A stretch of 64,000 bases of DNA from Nephrocerus scutellatus (GCA_947095585.1 OX352764.1:10587001-10651000), one strand, 5' to 3'; counted from the first letter of the stretch, positions 1 to 11,285 are shown. Notes: generated by a model not told the origin, from the sequence alone. Numbers and translations are program-made.

Positions 1-2624
1 GTTTTTGTACTTCTTTGGCGTCCTTTTTTAAAGAACTTTAACACGACCTTGTGAATTGAGTTTCGTGAGGCATTTCCAAGATCCTGCGAGCGACATGTGT
101 GGCGCGTGTATTGAGTATAATAGTGGGGTTTTGTACTTCTTTGGTGTCCTTTTTAACAAACTTTAACACAACCTTGTGAGTTGAGTTACGTGGGGCATTT
201 CCAAGATCCTGCGAGCGACATGTGTGGCGCGTGTATTGAGTATAATAGTGGGGTTTTGTACTTCTTTGGTGTCCTTTTTAAGGAACTTTAACACGACCTT
301 GTGAATTGAGTTTCGTGAGGCATTTCCAAGATCCTGCGAGCGACATGTGTGGCGCGTGTATTGAGTATAATAGTGGGGTTTTGTACTTCTTTGGTGTCCT
401 TTTTAACAAACTTTAACACAACCTTGTGAGTTGAGTTACGTGGGGCATTTCCAAGATCCTGCGAGCGACATGTGTGGCGCGTGTATTGAGTATAATAGTG
501 GGGTTTTGTACTTCTTTGGTGTCCTTTTTAAGGAACTTTAACACGACCTTGTGAATTGAGTTTCGTGAGGCATTTCCAAGATCCTGCGAGAGACATGTGT
601 GGCGCGTGTATTGAGTATAATAGTGGGGTTTTGTACTTCTTTGGTGTCCTTTTTAACAAACTTTAACACAACCTTGTGAGTTGAGTTACGTGGGGCATTT
701 CCAAGATCCTGCGAGCGACATGTGTGGCGCGTGTATTGAGTATAATAGTGGGGTTTTGTACTTCTTTGGTGTCCTTTTTAAGGAACTTTAACACGACCTT
801 GTGAATTGAGTTTCGTGAGGCATTTCCAAGATCCTGCGAGCGACATGTGTGGCGCGTGTATTGAGTATAATAGTGGGGTTTTGTACTTCTTTGGTGTCCT
901 TTTTAACAAACTTTAACACAACCTTGTGAGTTGAGTTACGTGGGGCATTTCCAAGATCCTGCGAGCGACATGTGTGGCGCGTGTATTGAGTATAATAGTG
1001 GGGTTTTGTACTTCTTTGGTGTCCTTTTTAACAAACTTTAACACAACCTTGTGAGTTGAGTTACGTGGGGCATTTCCAAGATCCTGCGAGCGACATGTGT
1101 GGCGCGTGTATTGAGTATAATAGTGGGGTTTTGTACTTCTTTGGTGTCCTTTTTAAGGAACTTTAACACGACCTTGTGAATTGAGTTTCGTGAGGCATTT
1201 CCAAGATCCTGCGAGAGACATGTGTGGCGCGTGTATTGAGTATAATAGTGGGGTTTTGTACTTCTTTGGTGTCCTTTTTAACAAACTTTAACACAACCTT
1301 GTGAGTTGAGTTACGTGGGGCATTTCCATGATCCTGCGAGTGACATGTGTGGCGCGTGTATTGAGTATAATAGTGGGGTTTTGTACTTCTTTGGTGTCCT
1401 TTTTAAGGAACTTTAACACGACCTTGTGAATTGAGTTTCGTGAGGCATTTCCAAGATCCTGCGAGCGACATGTGTGGCGCGTGTATTAAGTATAATAGTG
1501 GGGTTTTGTACTTCTTTGGTGTCCTTTTTAACAAACTTTAACACAACCTTGTGAGTTGAGTTACGTGGGGCATTTCCAAGATCCTGCGAGCGACATGTGT
1601 GGCGCGTGTATTGAGTATAATATTGGGGTTTTGTACTTCTTTGGTGTCCTTTTTAACAAACTTTAACACAACCTTGTGAGTTGAGTTACGTGGGGCATTT
1701 CCAAGATCCTGCGAGCGACATGTGTGGCGCGTGTATTGAGTATAATAGTGGGGTTTTGTACTTCTTTGGTGTCCTTTTTAAGGAACTTTAACACGACCTT
1801 GTGAATTGAGTTTCGTGAGGCATTTCCAAGATCCTGCGAGAGACATGTGTGGCGCGTGTATTGAGTATAATAGTGGGGTTTTGTACTTCTTTGGTGTCCT
1901 TTTTAACAAACTTTAACACAACCTTGTGAGTTGAGTTACGTGGGGCATTTCCAAGATCCTGCGAGCGACATGTGTGGCGCGTGTATTGAGTATAATAGTG
2001 GGGTTTTGTACTTCTTTGGTGTCCTTTTTAAGGAACTTTAACACGACCTTGTGAATTGAGTTTCGTGAGGCATTTCCAAGATCCTGCGAGCGACATGTGT
2101 GGCGCGTGTATTGAGTATAATAGTGGGGTTTTGTACTTCTTTGGTGTCCTTTTTAACAAACTTTAACACAACCTTGTGAGTTGAGTTACGTGGGGCATTT
2201 CCAAGATCCTGCGAGCGACATGTGTGGCGCGTGTATTGAGTATAATAGTGGGGTTTTGTACTTCTTTGGTGTCCTTTTTAAGGAACTTTAACACGACCTT
2301 GTGAATTGAGTTTCGTGAGGCATTTCCAAGATCCTGCGAGAGACATGTGTGGCGCGTGTATTGAGTATAATAGTGGGGGTTTGTACTTCTTTGGTGTCCT
2401 TTTTAAAGAACTTTAACACGACCTTGTGAATTGAGTTTCGTGAGGCATTTCCAAGATCCTGCGAGCGACATGTGTGGCGCGTGTATTGAGTATAATAGTG
2501 GGGGTTTGTACTTCTTTGGTGTCCTTTTTAAGGAACTTTAACACAACCTTGTGAGTTGAGTTACGTGGGGCATTTCGAAGATCCTGCGAGCGACATGTGT
2601 GGCGCGTGTAATAATTGTAATAGG
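1..2624. repeat. 125-bp satellite array, about 21 units
   Basis: Tandem units of 125 bp run from the window edge, so the array continues to the left. Two main variants exist: A (AGGAACTTTAACACGACC, then TTTCGTGAGG) and B (ACAAACTTTAACACAACC, then TTACGTGGGG). They mostly alternate. A subset of A units, here called A*, carries AGAC instead of CGAC after GCGAG (at 591, 1216, 1841 and 2341). The order is A B A B, then A* B A B B twice, then A* B A B, A*, A and a hybrid unit. Units are nearly identical within a class. The array lies about 1.7 kb from a coding exon on the minus strand. Known families: not recognised. No coding function is suggested. Confidence 0.97.
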
Positions 2625-2920
2625 GGGGTTTTCGACTTCTTTGAAGTCCTTTTTAACCACTTTTCATTAAAATCTAGAGAGGTGGAATTTTGTGAGCAAC
2701 TCAGTCTTATGACCATTTCTGAGATCCTGCATGTGACTCGTGTCGCAAGTCATGTGATAGTTGTAAAATCCAATCTCGACTTCTTTGAAGTCTTTTTCAA
2801 CTTTCCAAGCCTGTATATATGGCACGGCTGACGCGTGGAGAATATATGGAGCGTGTGGCGTAAGTGATGCGTGTCGCGTTTGGTATGTGTGACACGTGTA
2901 AAAGTGGATATTATTTCAAA
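2625..2920. repeat. Decayed edge of the 125-bp satellite
   Basis: Two degenerate units follow the clean array. Both keep the CGACTTCTTTGAAGTC version of the unit start (about 2632 and 2778) and the motif GAGATCCTGCATGTGACTCG, but spacing and bases have drifted. The last part (2825-2905) is rich in GCGTGT and GTGTCGCG words. This is typical of the boundary of a satellite array. Confidence 0.8.
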
Positions 2921-3182
2921 TTAAAAATGTAGGCTTATGTCGATGTATACCTAAAAGTTTTACCCGAAAAATGAAGTATTTTAACATTAAGTTGTTTTTG
3001 TTTCTATGTAAAAAATTGTGTGCCGACTTTTTAGAAAAACTCAAAATGTTAAAATATTATTGAAAAATGGAATTTGCAGCTGGGGATCGAGTCCGAGCCG
3101 CCCGAGTCGCAAGCGAGCCACCACCATTGCTTATTATTCGTTCTAGTTTGATATGATCTTTAAAAAACGACTTTTTTTTATA

Positions 3183-3400
3183 ATTCACGCTTCAAGGGGT
3201 TCGCACCCACCCTTATAATGCTCGGCTATATGCTTGGCACAGCGTGGGCGTTAAGGAAAATGAGGAGAAAAGAGGAGATGTCTATGAGCTTGTGTTTTGA
3301 TTTCCTGTGGATCATAGTGATGTGGGAAGGTACGGCACACCTGGAATTCGATCTCGTTCATATGACTACTGCGAGAACGTTTGCAGCGATCGATTCTTTG
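3183..3400 (-). mobile_element. 3' end of Jockey/CR1-like non-LTR element
   Basis: The minus strand reads CRTFPHHYDPQEIKTQAHRH followed by a short 3' tail containing GGGTTCGCACCC and a T-rich end on the plus strand. The same C-terminus and tail occur at 22050-22315 and 55165-55340, so this is a 5'-truncated copy of that family. Only the last roughly 40 residues of the reverse transcriptase ORF remain and no start or catalytic motif is present. The clade is inferred from the typical closing block (SFFSRTI, MWN, then a basic tail) seen in the other copies. Confidence 0.75.
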
Positions 3401-3499
3401 GAGCCAATTTTTGCACTGATCTTTCACACGTATCGGCCAGAACGTTGGCAATTTCAGGTTTGATATTGTCCTGTAGGCGTCGTGGCTCAGTGAATGATT

Positions 3500-3895
3500 T
3501 TTCAGTAAAATTCAGGATATTCTTCAAACTTTTTTAGAGCCCTTTGTAGAGCGCTTCAAATCATCAATAGACTTTTTAAGTTAATTTGATCTGGAAAGGG
3601 TGCAGGCTAAGATATTTATGCAAAATTCGCCACAATGTGGACTGAGAGATTCCCGATTCCTGTGAACGGTGTGTTACCGACTGATTTGGCTAATTTTGAA
3701 CAGCTGCGATATTTGCTGTACTTCGAACAGTGCGTTGTCTCGCTGCCACAGGAACATTCAATAGTGAATATGCTGACTCGAATTTAACCACTATAGCACG
3801 CACAGTCTGTCTGGTGGGACGATTATTACGACCGAAAATTTTAGTAAGCGGTCTTAAGGTGGCGATCAGAATTTCGGAAGTAATTTTAAATAATT
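3500..3895 (-). mobile_element. Mariner-like transposase, N-terminal fragment
   Basis: Translation of the minus strand gives RNNRPTRQTVRAIVVKFES, then NVPVAARQRTVRSTANIAAV and ISQSTLWRILHKYLSLHP. This is the paired helix-turn-helix DNA-binding region of a Tc1/mariner-superfamily transposase. One stop interrupts the second helix region and the catalytic DDE domain is missing. The same transposase family occurs as a middle piece at 43595-44025, a C-terminal piece at 57703-58165 and a longer copy at 62080-62885. Confidence 0.8.
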
Positions 3896-4367
3896 TCTAA
3901 ACGTTGGTCGTTCATGAACTTTACCATGATCTGGTCTGTTGCACCAAAATATTAATATTATTGCTAAAAGGGAACCCAGTAAGAATCGTGTTATATGGAT
4001 GCTTTGCTACTGGTACATTATCATACCGTATTATTATGTTAACTCACATAAAAATCAGTATCTTACGTGTACTACGAAAGTGCATATCCCACCAAAGAGG
4101 ATATAAATTCAAATGAGTTTCATGCTCATATAATGTTTTGTAAAAAAAAAACTCAGATATACGGTAATTTTCTTAATGGCCAACACTTTTACTACTTACG
4201 AGAATATTCAAAGGATAGTACTCGTACCTAATACTAAAAACTCTCTGCCAGCATAAAAATCCTTTTAAGGGATAATCAAAGAAAGGGATGAAAATGAAGG
4301 GGAATAATAAAATTTTCAAAATCTCGTTAGCTTGTCATTGTATTACATTCGGGGAACAGTTACTCAC
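3896..4367. other. Intronic sequence, nothing identified
   Basis: AT-rich sequence between the mariner fragment and the common exon. It should be the start of the intron downstream of that exon on the minus strand. The only open frame, 70 codons at 3904-4116, looks like chance. I see no repeat or motif worth naming. Confidence 0.6.
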
Positions 4368-4505
4368 GTGTTAAGTTAGCAGTTGCCGTTGGAGATGGTT
4401 TCGGCCTTGCCGATTGACCATTTGCAGTTTGTTGCGTTTTTGGTGGAGGTCCCAGATCGGTTGGCGATATGCTTAAATTTCGGACATCACGTTTTTTAGC
4501 AGCTC
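4368..4505 (-). CDS. Internal coding exon (46 codons, phase 1-1)
   Basis: The minus strand shows acceptor TTTTCTGTTACAG at 4506-4518 and donor GTGAGTAA at 4367. Only one frame is open: two bases (GA), 45 codons starting AAKKRDVRNLSISPTDLG, and one base (C). The peptide has a basic start and a Pro/Thr/Ser-rich tail (GPPPKTQQT, RPKPSPTATANLT), so it is probably a disordered linker. Both ends are phase 1, so the exon can be included or skipped without breaking the frame. Upstream exons at 11769-11883, 26178-26457 and 49514-49608 all end in phase 1 and would join it as Gly, Gly or Arg. The next exon lies beyond the left edge, which puts the satellite in an intron. The protein family is not recognised. 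Confidence 0.75.
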
Positions 4506-5574
4506 CTGTAACAGAAAACGGTGAAAATTAGATGTTGCTTATTATTTTAAGGTTAAAGAGCAATACTGCAAACTGGTTGACACTAGGATCCATATATGAA
4601 CAGGACGTAAATTATACTCAAACAGCAAACAAGAGTCGAGAGAATTAATCGGGGAATCATGCTGAGTTCATCATCTGGGAAATACACATAGGACTCAAGT
4701 ATTGTCCTGCACTAAGCCGAGCGTATGCAAGGACGTTCAGTGCAAGTTTTTAAACACAAATCGATTTTCCCTACTTTTCCATTTTCAGTTTTTTTCTTTC
4801 ATTCCTCTGGACAGTTTCTCATCTTTTGTTGCAGCAGATAAAAGCGTTTAACATTTTTTTGTTGCATTTATAAAAATGAAGAGTGAGAGCCAGAAATTCC
4901 GGCGGGATTTAAGCCCTGAAAAGGGGGAACATGTTCTCGCATATACCTAAATAGATTAAAAACTTTTGATATTTTTTTTTTATATTTTTGGCGAACTTCA
5001 GTACTGTGAGCTAAGTTCCACAATCATATCTAATTGGTATGCAGAGACACAACGCTGGGTAAAAAAAGCAGGCAAAACTCACCGAATATCAAATGGTTAT
5101 GAGTGTGATTGTGTGGTACCTACGCGATGCAAAGTTTAATCCGGGAATTAAAAATTCGCTGCTGCGCTCGTAGATTTGTAGATAAACGCACATTTTGTCG
5201 ACACTAATTGTAACTGCTGCAGCCCGCAAAAAGATGCCCAGCTTAAGAAATTGTTTTCATTTCTCTGAAATTCTGATAAAAGGGAGTTTTTTTCTGCCTC
5301 TAGCTTAAAAAACTAGTGTTCATGAAATTGGTGATAATCTTTCCATAAAAATGTTTTTTTTTTTAAGTCTCTCAAACGTAGAATATCCAAAGATTTTTAG
5401 CATATTGTGAATAAAATAATTTTTCGCACTGTACATACCTAATGGTATATAAGAAAAAGCATTGTATTGAATTGTATAAGAATTAAGAAATTACCAAAAA
5501 CCATTGCATATCTTTAGGCTCACTAATATTGTTGGGAACTTGTATATAAAATCAGTAGAACAGTAGAAAAGATT
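4506..5574. other. Intronic sequence, nothing identified
   Basis: AT-rich sequence upstream of the common exon on the minus strand. A strong donor-like site on the minus strand (TTCG|GTGAGT near 5082) has no convincing acceptor or start codon, so I do not call an exon. Poly-T runs at 4971 and 5351 are simple low complexity. Confidence 0.55.
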
Positions 5575-5740
5575 ACAACCTTCTCAAAAATGTTGATTAG
5601 TTTTATACACTAACTTTCTCGCAGTAAGTTAGTTAATACTTGAAAGTGAAAGTTGATAGATCTAGCGCCTATTTGAGTAATAGACTTAAAGGTGAATAAT
5701 AGGTAATCACCAGTTCAAATTAGCGAAATTAGCCTAAATT
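5575..5740. repeat. LTR-like repeat fragment, copy 1
   Basis: Shares blocks with 19590-19740: CAGTAAGTTAGTTA, then GTGAATAATA(A/G)GTAATCAC. In the second copy these are followed by a stretch with AATAAA and an end in ACTTGTAACA, which looks like an LTR. No coding region, primer-binding site or second LTR is visible. The LTR reading is inference; the repeat relation is seen directly. Confidence 0.45.
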
Positions 5741-6202
5741 TCGTCGTAATATTATAAACTTTAGTATATTCTCGGCCCTGGGGCCCAATCGGTTCAACAT
5801 TTTTCCAAATTTTATACAAAGTGTTATCGCACTTTAAGAAGTGGATTAAAAATTGCTCGCAAGATTTGACTACTAACAAACAAACAAACACACAAACACT
5901 TTCAGACGCGAAGTTAATATAGAGAATTTCAAACGAGGGTTTAACACTGATACTTCAACTAAGGTAGTGGCGACTGGCGAGCACGATTGATTCCGAAGTA
6001 GTGCAATCCTTTGTCTACAATGAGTTGTACTGTAGCAGCAGCACACAATTGCTTGAAAAACACAAATCCCACTTTACTCCGTCAAGAATTTAATTAAGAA
6101 ACTCAACTATATATCATCTCGAACAAGGACCTTCTTTAAAAATCAATTCAAATAGGTATGCAAATCAAATGAAGAAAATTCGAGACTACGTTATAATCAT
6201 CA

Positions 6203-6530
6203 TCATATTTGGCTCTACGACCGCGTCCCGTCCTGGCCTCCCGCAAAAAGTCAGATTCTCCAATAAATTGCAACACTTATTGCGTTTCATTGTATATTTT
6301 TAGGTTTAAATCCTTCAATAAATGTTGCAATAGTCATTACATTTTATTGTATACTTTAAGGGTTAAATTCTTCAATAAATTGCAACGTTCATTTCGTTTC
6401 ATTGCATATTTTCAGGGTTATATTATCCAATAAATTGCAACATTCATTGCGTTTCATTGTATACTGTTAGGATTAAATTCATCAATGAATGTTACAAAAC
6501 ATTAAATTTCATTGTATACATTTAGGGTAA
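6203..6530 (+). repeat. 58-bp minisatellite, locus 1 (about 5 units)
   Basis: Five imperfect units of 55-60 bp carry the core words AATAAATTGCAAC, CATTGCGTTTCATTGTATA and TTTAGGGTTAAATTC. The same units occur at 36515-37325 and 37690-37860. The left flank (6208-6242, GGCTCTACGACCGCGTCCCG) is related in inverted orientation to 11357-11398, so the array may sit inside a larger mobile element. The open frame across it is a by-product of the repeats. Confidence 0.85.
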
Positions 6531-6534
6531 TTAT

Positions 6535-6775
6535 TTCGAGGACAATTTGATAAGTCTGTTTCCAAATCTAAAGAAAGAGCTGGGCGATGAGTGATTTGGG
6601 TCTAACGAAGAGGGCATCACTGAAACAAACGCCTATTTTTATGGCCTTAAGAAAACCTATTATTTGGAAGGAATAAAAAAATTTGGAAAAACGGTGGACT
6701 AAATGTATCGAGCTTAAAGGAGACTATGTTTAGAAATAAAACGGTTTTTTGTCGAAAAAAATATCTTTTATTCAA
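6535..6775 (+). mobile_element. Mariner transposase, C-terminal fragment
   Basis: The plus strand reads LFPNLKKELGDE, then FGSNEEGITETNAYF and TYYLEGIKKFGKT, which is the end of a mariner transposase after the third catalytic residue. One in-frame stop and at least one frameshift are present. It is a close relative of the deletion derivative at 15371-16109, which has the same FGSNEEVIAKTNAFF and YYFEGIKKLEKRW block. The region after the stop (CTTTTATTCAAAAAGTCACTT) may be the decayed right terminal repeat. Confidence 0.8.
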
Positions 6776-7803
6776 AAAGTCACTTAGTTATCAAACTGCC
6801 TTCGTATTAATGAAATATCACCTTACGGAGAGAAATCATTATATCTTACTACTTTAGGATATGACTCCTTTAATAGAACGTTTCTTAGCATGTCATACCG
6901 CTACTGCAAACGAAATTGCCTTAGTTTACCGGCTACTGGACAACAGGTAAGTATAGTAAGTAAACTGATGTTGGTAACGTTTCTTAAAATTGATCCAGAA
7001 CTAATGTGCTAAGCAAAAAGAGCTAAAATCGTCAGAACCCTTAGCTCCGATCGAGAAGAAAGTCTTAGGGAGGATAATAGTTGGCCTCTTAATGTGAAGA
7101 AATACTTTATAACCACCCATGTCTTTAAATACTAGAGAGCCAGAATAATTTTTTTTAAGATCGCTCTCTAGTATTACAGGGTTGATGATCACGTTATTCG
7201 TAACATAAATCCTCTGCAAGTTATTTCTGTAATTTCGAAACAAATTTCAAAAGTTATCTGATTCTATATAGAGGCTGGGCCCAGAACTGCCTACATTGGT
7301 CAGTATTGGGTTCAGGTATACTTATACAATCACTGGTCTAAGCTTACCACCTGGAGGTCATCCCATGAGAATTTATATTGGATATTCTCAACCTTCAAAA
7401 TATCGAAATACCGATAAAAAAAACTGAAAATGTTAGTTGCAGATTGCATAATTTTTTGGCTGCCACTCCAAAGTATAGCTTACTTTTCAGAGAGTCTCGC
7501 TGTTTAAAGTTTGTAAACGACCCCAAAGATATACTGTAACGAAAATACAAATTAACATATTTGTTCAGGAGATGAATGCTGTCCAACAATCGATCCCGGC
7601 CTGTTTTTGTAGAAACTCACGTTCTACACAATTTGGAAATTTCATATAGCTGATTTTGGATTCTAGCCAATCAAAACATTTTGTTTCTTTTTAGCTTGTG
7701 GGGTCTGTTAGCACCAATTGGGCACGTGCTTAAATGGAAAATTAAAACTATAAACCAAGCGAAAGGGGGCACTTAAATTACAGACGAGGATAGCAGAAAC
7801 TAC
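6776..7803. other. Intronic sequence, nothing identified
   Basis: AT-rich. Two minus-strand open frames (7001-7243, 80 codons; 7395-7589, 64 codons) show no recognisable domain and no splice or codon support. I treat them as chance. Confidence 0.5.
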
Positions 7804-7807
7804 TTGC

Positions 7808-7875
7808 CTGCTGACGGCAATGACGGCACCATCAGCAACACTGGCACCGGCTGCCGATCTGCTATTTCTCATGTG
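7808..7875 (-). CDS. Possible small coding exon with GC donor
   Basis: The minus strand shows a plausible acceptor (TTCTTTTGTTGTAG at 7876-7889), an ATG four bases into the exon, 21 open codons (MRNSRSAAGASVADGAVIAV and one Ser) and the sequence CAG|GCAAGT, which matches the consensus of rare GC-AG introns. Only the ATG frame is open. It would end in phase 2, so it cannot join the exon at 4368-4505 directly and needs another partner. It may be part of the same minus-strand gene, of a 5' leader, or a chance match. No protein family is recognised. Confidence 0.28.
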
Positions 7876-7879
7876 CTAC

Positions 7880-9184
7880 AACAAAAGAATCGTAATCGAT
7901 TCTTAAACTACGCGGAGCATAACAAAATAAATATTTCTCCTAAAAACTCGTGAGATAATGCAATCACTCTGTTGCACTGCACGATGCTGCAGGACACACC
8001 ACAAGACACACGAATATATGCAATCGTTTAGAACTCATCTTGCCGCATCGATCGCATGCCTGCATTCGTGAGAATAATCAAAATATGGAAAGTATCTGAC
8101 GATAGAATACGAGTAGATATTCGGAGAAAACCTATTTTCAAAGGCCGCGACCAACAACAATTGCGGGAAAATCACGCGCGCGGATTTTCCTCGAGAATAT
8201 TTGTTTGTTGTTGTTGTTTGTTTATTATAATTTCCATGAAGTTGTGCGGATTCGCAAATGTGCAAAAAGTTTACACATTTACGAATTACGACTACGTTCA
8301 TATGGGGAGTGATGTGATAGCATCTGTGTCTTTAAGGCGCGATCGGTGAACAAAACAACTGTAGCTACTGTTCTACACTTTTCTACGAATGTACGTATAC
8401 GAGTGTGCATGGTAGTATTCGAGTACATATATCGCCTTTCGCCTGTACGGCACGTAATCGGGAACCAGGAATCTCTCACGACTTCTCCACATTATTTGCA
8501 ATTAATGACGGGGAAACGCTGATGCTGGAGCTACAAGCATAAGAAATAACGTACCCAAGTTACTCCAAAGTATCTATGAGAATCAGAAATATCAAAGTCT
8601 AACTTCCGCATAGAATGTGGTTGGTTGGTTAGTCGAGTATCGAGGGTGTAAAGCTTTATTTATGTTTTATTTTAAGGTTTTCCTATACATATAGTGAACC
8701 TCAAATAAAGAGCTCTTAAAATTTACAGCTTAAGAGGCCATAACGACCGCATTCGTTGACCACCAATAGAAAATGCAAACACCTGCAGTTTAGACTAGCA
8801 AGTAAGTTAGAGATATAAAAAAAAAGAGGATCCAATCATCCGAGAGCTCGTAACTATTTGCTATTGTTGCTAGGAAGAATCCAACGTATTCGATTTCTTG
8901 GCGCGACTTTACTCGTTCTGATCTCACTGTTAAAACTTTGAAAGATAATGCGGAATAAATGATGAAGAACACTCCATGCATTAAGGGATAAGACGACATT
9001 TTTTTGCTTGCTAGTATTTTCGCCTCTTAGTACCATTTCAACGTTTCGTGAACTAAAGTCCTCACCAGAAAAGCTTTACAATCTTAACCATCATCGAGAT
9101 AGCATAAATTATCAATTAGTATGAGAATAAATCCCAATTTGAGGCTCATTTAGTCGGCTTTGCATAGAAGAAGTTAGTCGAGTG
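7880..9184. other. Non-coding sequence, some CpG-dense parts
   Basis: Mixed sequence. 8035-8350 is denser in CpG (GCGCGCGGATTTTCCTCGAG, TGCCGCATCGATCGCATGC) and has overlapping open frames on both strands, which suggests composition rather than coding. 8205-8226 is a TTG/GTTT simple repeat. No exon, RNA gene or element is supported. Confidence 0.5.
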
Positions 9185-9903
9185 ATAAATCGGCTTTTAA
9201 AACATTTAGGCCTCGGAATGACATGGCATCCCTGTGAAGATTATTAAATCTGGAGGTTTCGCATTACACCAAGCAATTCATGAACCAATAGTACAAGTTT
9301 GGGAGGAAGAAGCGATGCCGAAAGACTGGAGATGAGGAATACTGTGTCCTATACATAATAAGAGAGATACATCGTCTCCAATCCCGTGATGCTACTTCGA
9401 AAAGTGCATTTAGCGCGAAAAATCCTATCTTGCTGCCGCCGTATCATGTTTTCGTGCAACTTTTATAACAAAGTGCAGCAATTGTTATAGTATACGTTGT
9501 TGAATACGGCGTATTTTCTACTCTACCCTAGAGCAAGACAGAATAGTCCCATACGCTTAAGTCATTATTGGTCCATACCAGTGTGGCTTCATCAAAGGCT
9601 AATCAACAACTGATAAGATTTTCACCTTTAGGCAATCAATGGAATGTTTAAGGTTCCAGAATTTTTATAGATTTTAAAGCCGCTCTTAATAGCATAAAGA
9701 TAACTTTATAAAGCTATAATAGAATAGAAAATATGAATATGAATATGACATCCCAAATAAACTGACACGACTATGTAGGTCGACCACGGTCAATGTTATA
9801 AGCCAAGTAAATATCAAAGGATCAGTATTATCACCACATCCACATCTATAACGCGCTCTGAAAAGAACTGGAATGCGTTCTACCACCTCTTACACTATCC
9901 ATC
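9185..9903 (+). mobile_element. EN-RT non-LTR element, RT 5' half (broken)
   Basis: Frame-shifting translation gives GIPVKIIKSGG, VWEEEAMPKDWR, GILCPIH, VLNTAYKIF, a remnant of the CGF...STTDQIFTLRQ block, LFIDFKAALNSIK and GIP.KL.RLCR. These are the first reverse transcriptase blocks, up to and just past the first catalytic Asp region (FIDFKAA). Many stops and indels are present. The element is interrupted at about 9904 by an unrelated repeat and resumes at 10437. The same family is seen inverted at 18205-19345 and 40290-41235. The clade is uncertain (RTE- or R4-like). Confidence 0.75.
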
Positions 9904-10436
9904 GGTAAGATAATTGGACAACTCGGGACATAAAATGACTGCACTGCTGGTACTTCGAATGTCTAGATGGCAACTGTCTCCATATTTAGCAGCACGGTCA
10001 AACATTCTTGCAGGTCTGTGAGTTAGCATGTTATTCTAAAAATGATGTGGTTCGAGGTTCCGGATGGTCTGCTTTGTCAACCTCCCAGGTATACATACCG
10101 AACGAACTGAGGCTATTGATGCCAAATGTCACCAAGGTCGCGTTGCTACTCCGGGAAGTTGAATGACCTGAACAGTTAGCCGAGTTTGTGCCAACTTTTG
10201 GTTGTGGGCCCAGTCCGTTCTGGGCATGATCATCGTAGTGTAGAGTGTTAGCATTGGTGTAACGATATATATTGCATATATGTTAGTGTAGCCAGTGCTA
10301 GTATATGCTCGGCGTGAAATTGCCCTGCTTCTAACAATAAGCTATACTGGAAAATCTGTCTATGAGTGGACGTTGATTGTCGTGTAACTAATCCGTGTAC
10401 GAAGAGGACCGTTGGGTAGAGTCTTCCCGACAGATA
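9904..10436 (+). repeat. Non-coding repeat inserted in the RT element
   Basis: This stretch is related along its length to 44030-44745. Shared blocks include TCACCAAGGTCGCGTTG(C/T)TACT, GTTCTGGGC(A/T)TGAT, GCTGCTGGTACTT-like words and TGGACGTTG(A/G)TTG. It splits the reverse transcriptase between the GIP.KL and ALEK.IRD blocks, so it probably inserted after the retrotransposon. I find no open frame or terminal repeats. Confidence 0.6.
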
Positions 10437-11285
10437 CCCACGTAAATCAAATAGAGACTTTCTGTCCTCTTCTACCAGGCATTGGAGAAAAGGATCCGAG
10501 ACACTGATGTAAGGATAAGAGAAACAATCCTCTATAAGTCCATCCAGTTACTGACTTAAGCAGACGATATTGACATCAATGAGAAAACCCCAAGAGCTTT
10601 ACAAGAAGCATTCATCCAGATCGAGCGGGCAGCACTAAGTCTGGAGCTGCATATTAAGGAGGACGTGGTGGCCACGTCCTTAATCTAGAGCTCGTAAATC
10701 TAAAATTGGTACCTCCAATAAGATAGCGGAGTGCTAATTTGAAATAGTGAAATACTTCAACCATCTAGGGTCAGTTGTAGCAGCCGATAACAACATGGAA
10801 TCAGAAGTACGCGCTCGTTTGCTAAAAACCAATAAAGCCTACCATTTTCTGTCATCCAGGTATGTCATGTAAATCCAGGTATTTAATCTAAGCTGCTGTT
10901 AATCAGTTTGCTGTATCACAGCTGATTCGAGATGTAAGGGCTTAGCAAAAAGTGTCTGACCTCTTAGCTGCGTTTGAGAGGAAAGTCTTACGGAGATTTT
11001 TGGAGAAATGTTGTATATGGGGAAGGACAATTCCGGAGACTATACTATGACATGATCTACGAGCATTGCCGTCATGTCGATAGCGTAAAGAGAATCAAGC
11101 TCGGTGGGTTCCGGTAAAGAGTACACATATATTGCATAAGCAAACAGAATCCTGCGCTGAAAGTCTTTTGCTGTAGAATTTATGGGACATGACAGCAATG
11201 CAGGTTAAGCCTACACTGAAAGGATGGTGTAGACGCCCAGAGTTCAGGGATCCCAAACTGGATGATGTCAACGCGAAATAGATAC
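10437..11285 (+). mobile_element. EN-RT non-LTR element, RT 3' half (broken)
   Basis: Continuation of the element at 9185. It reads LEKRIRDTDVRIRETILYKS, then ADDIDIN for the catalytic ADD box (the preceding Tyr is lost to a stop), RALQEAFIQIERAALSLELH, then VKYFNHLGSVVAADNNMESE, VRARLLKTNKAYHFLS, a decayed LLAAFERKVLRRIFGE-like block and RPEFRDPKLDDVNAK near the end. The order and spacing match an EN-RT non-LTR element. The 3' end falls near 11285, immediately before a short direct repeat. Confidence 0.8.

Noticed and set aside
1..2624. CRISPR-like regular repeats
   Set aside because: The 125-bp units are contiguous with no unique spacers and the context is eukaryotic, so this is satellite DNA.
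2556..2831. 91-codon open frame at the satellite edge
   Set aside because: Lies in degenerate satellite units and has no coding features.
3073..3125. tRNA-like A and B box words on the minus strand
   Set aside because: Spacing is short and no cloverleaf can be drawn; possibly a decayed SINE head, but too weak to call.
3466..3500. SINE-head-like GGCGTCGTGGCTCAGTGA
   Set aside because: Only an A-box-like word without a B box, overlapping the end of the mariner fragment.
5041..5160. Strong minus-strand donor-like site near 5082
   Set aside because: No start codon or acceptor gives an open exon in front of it.
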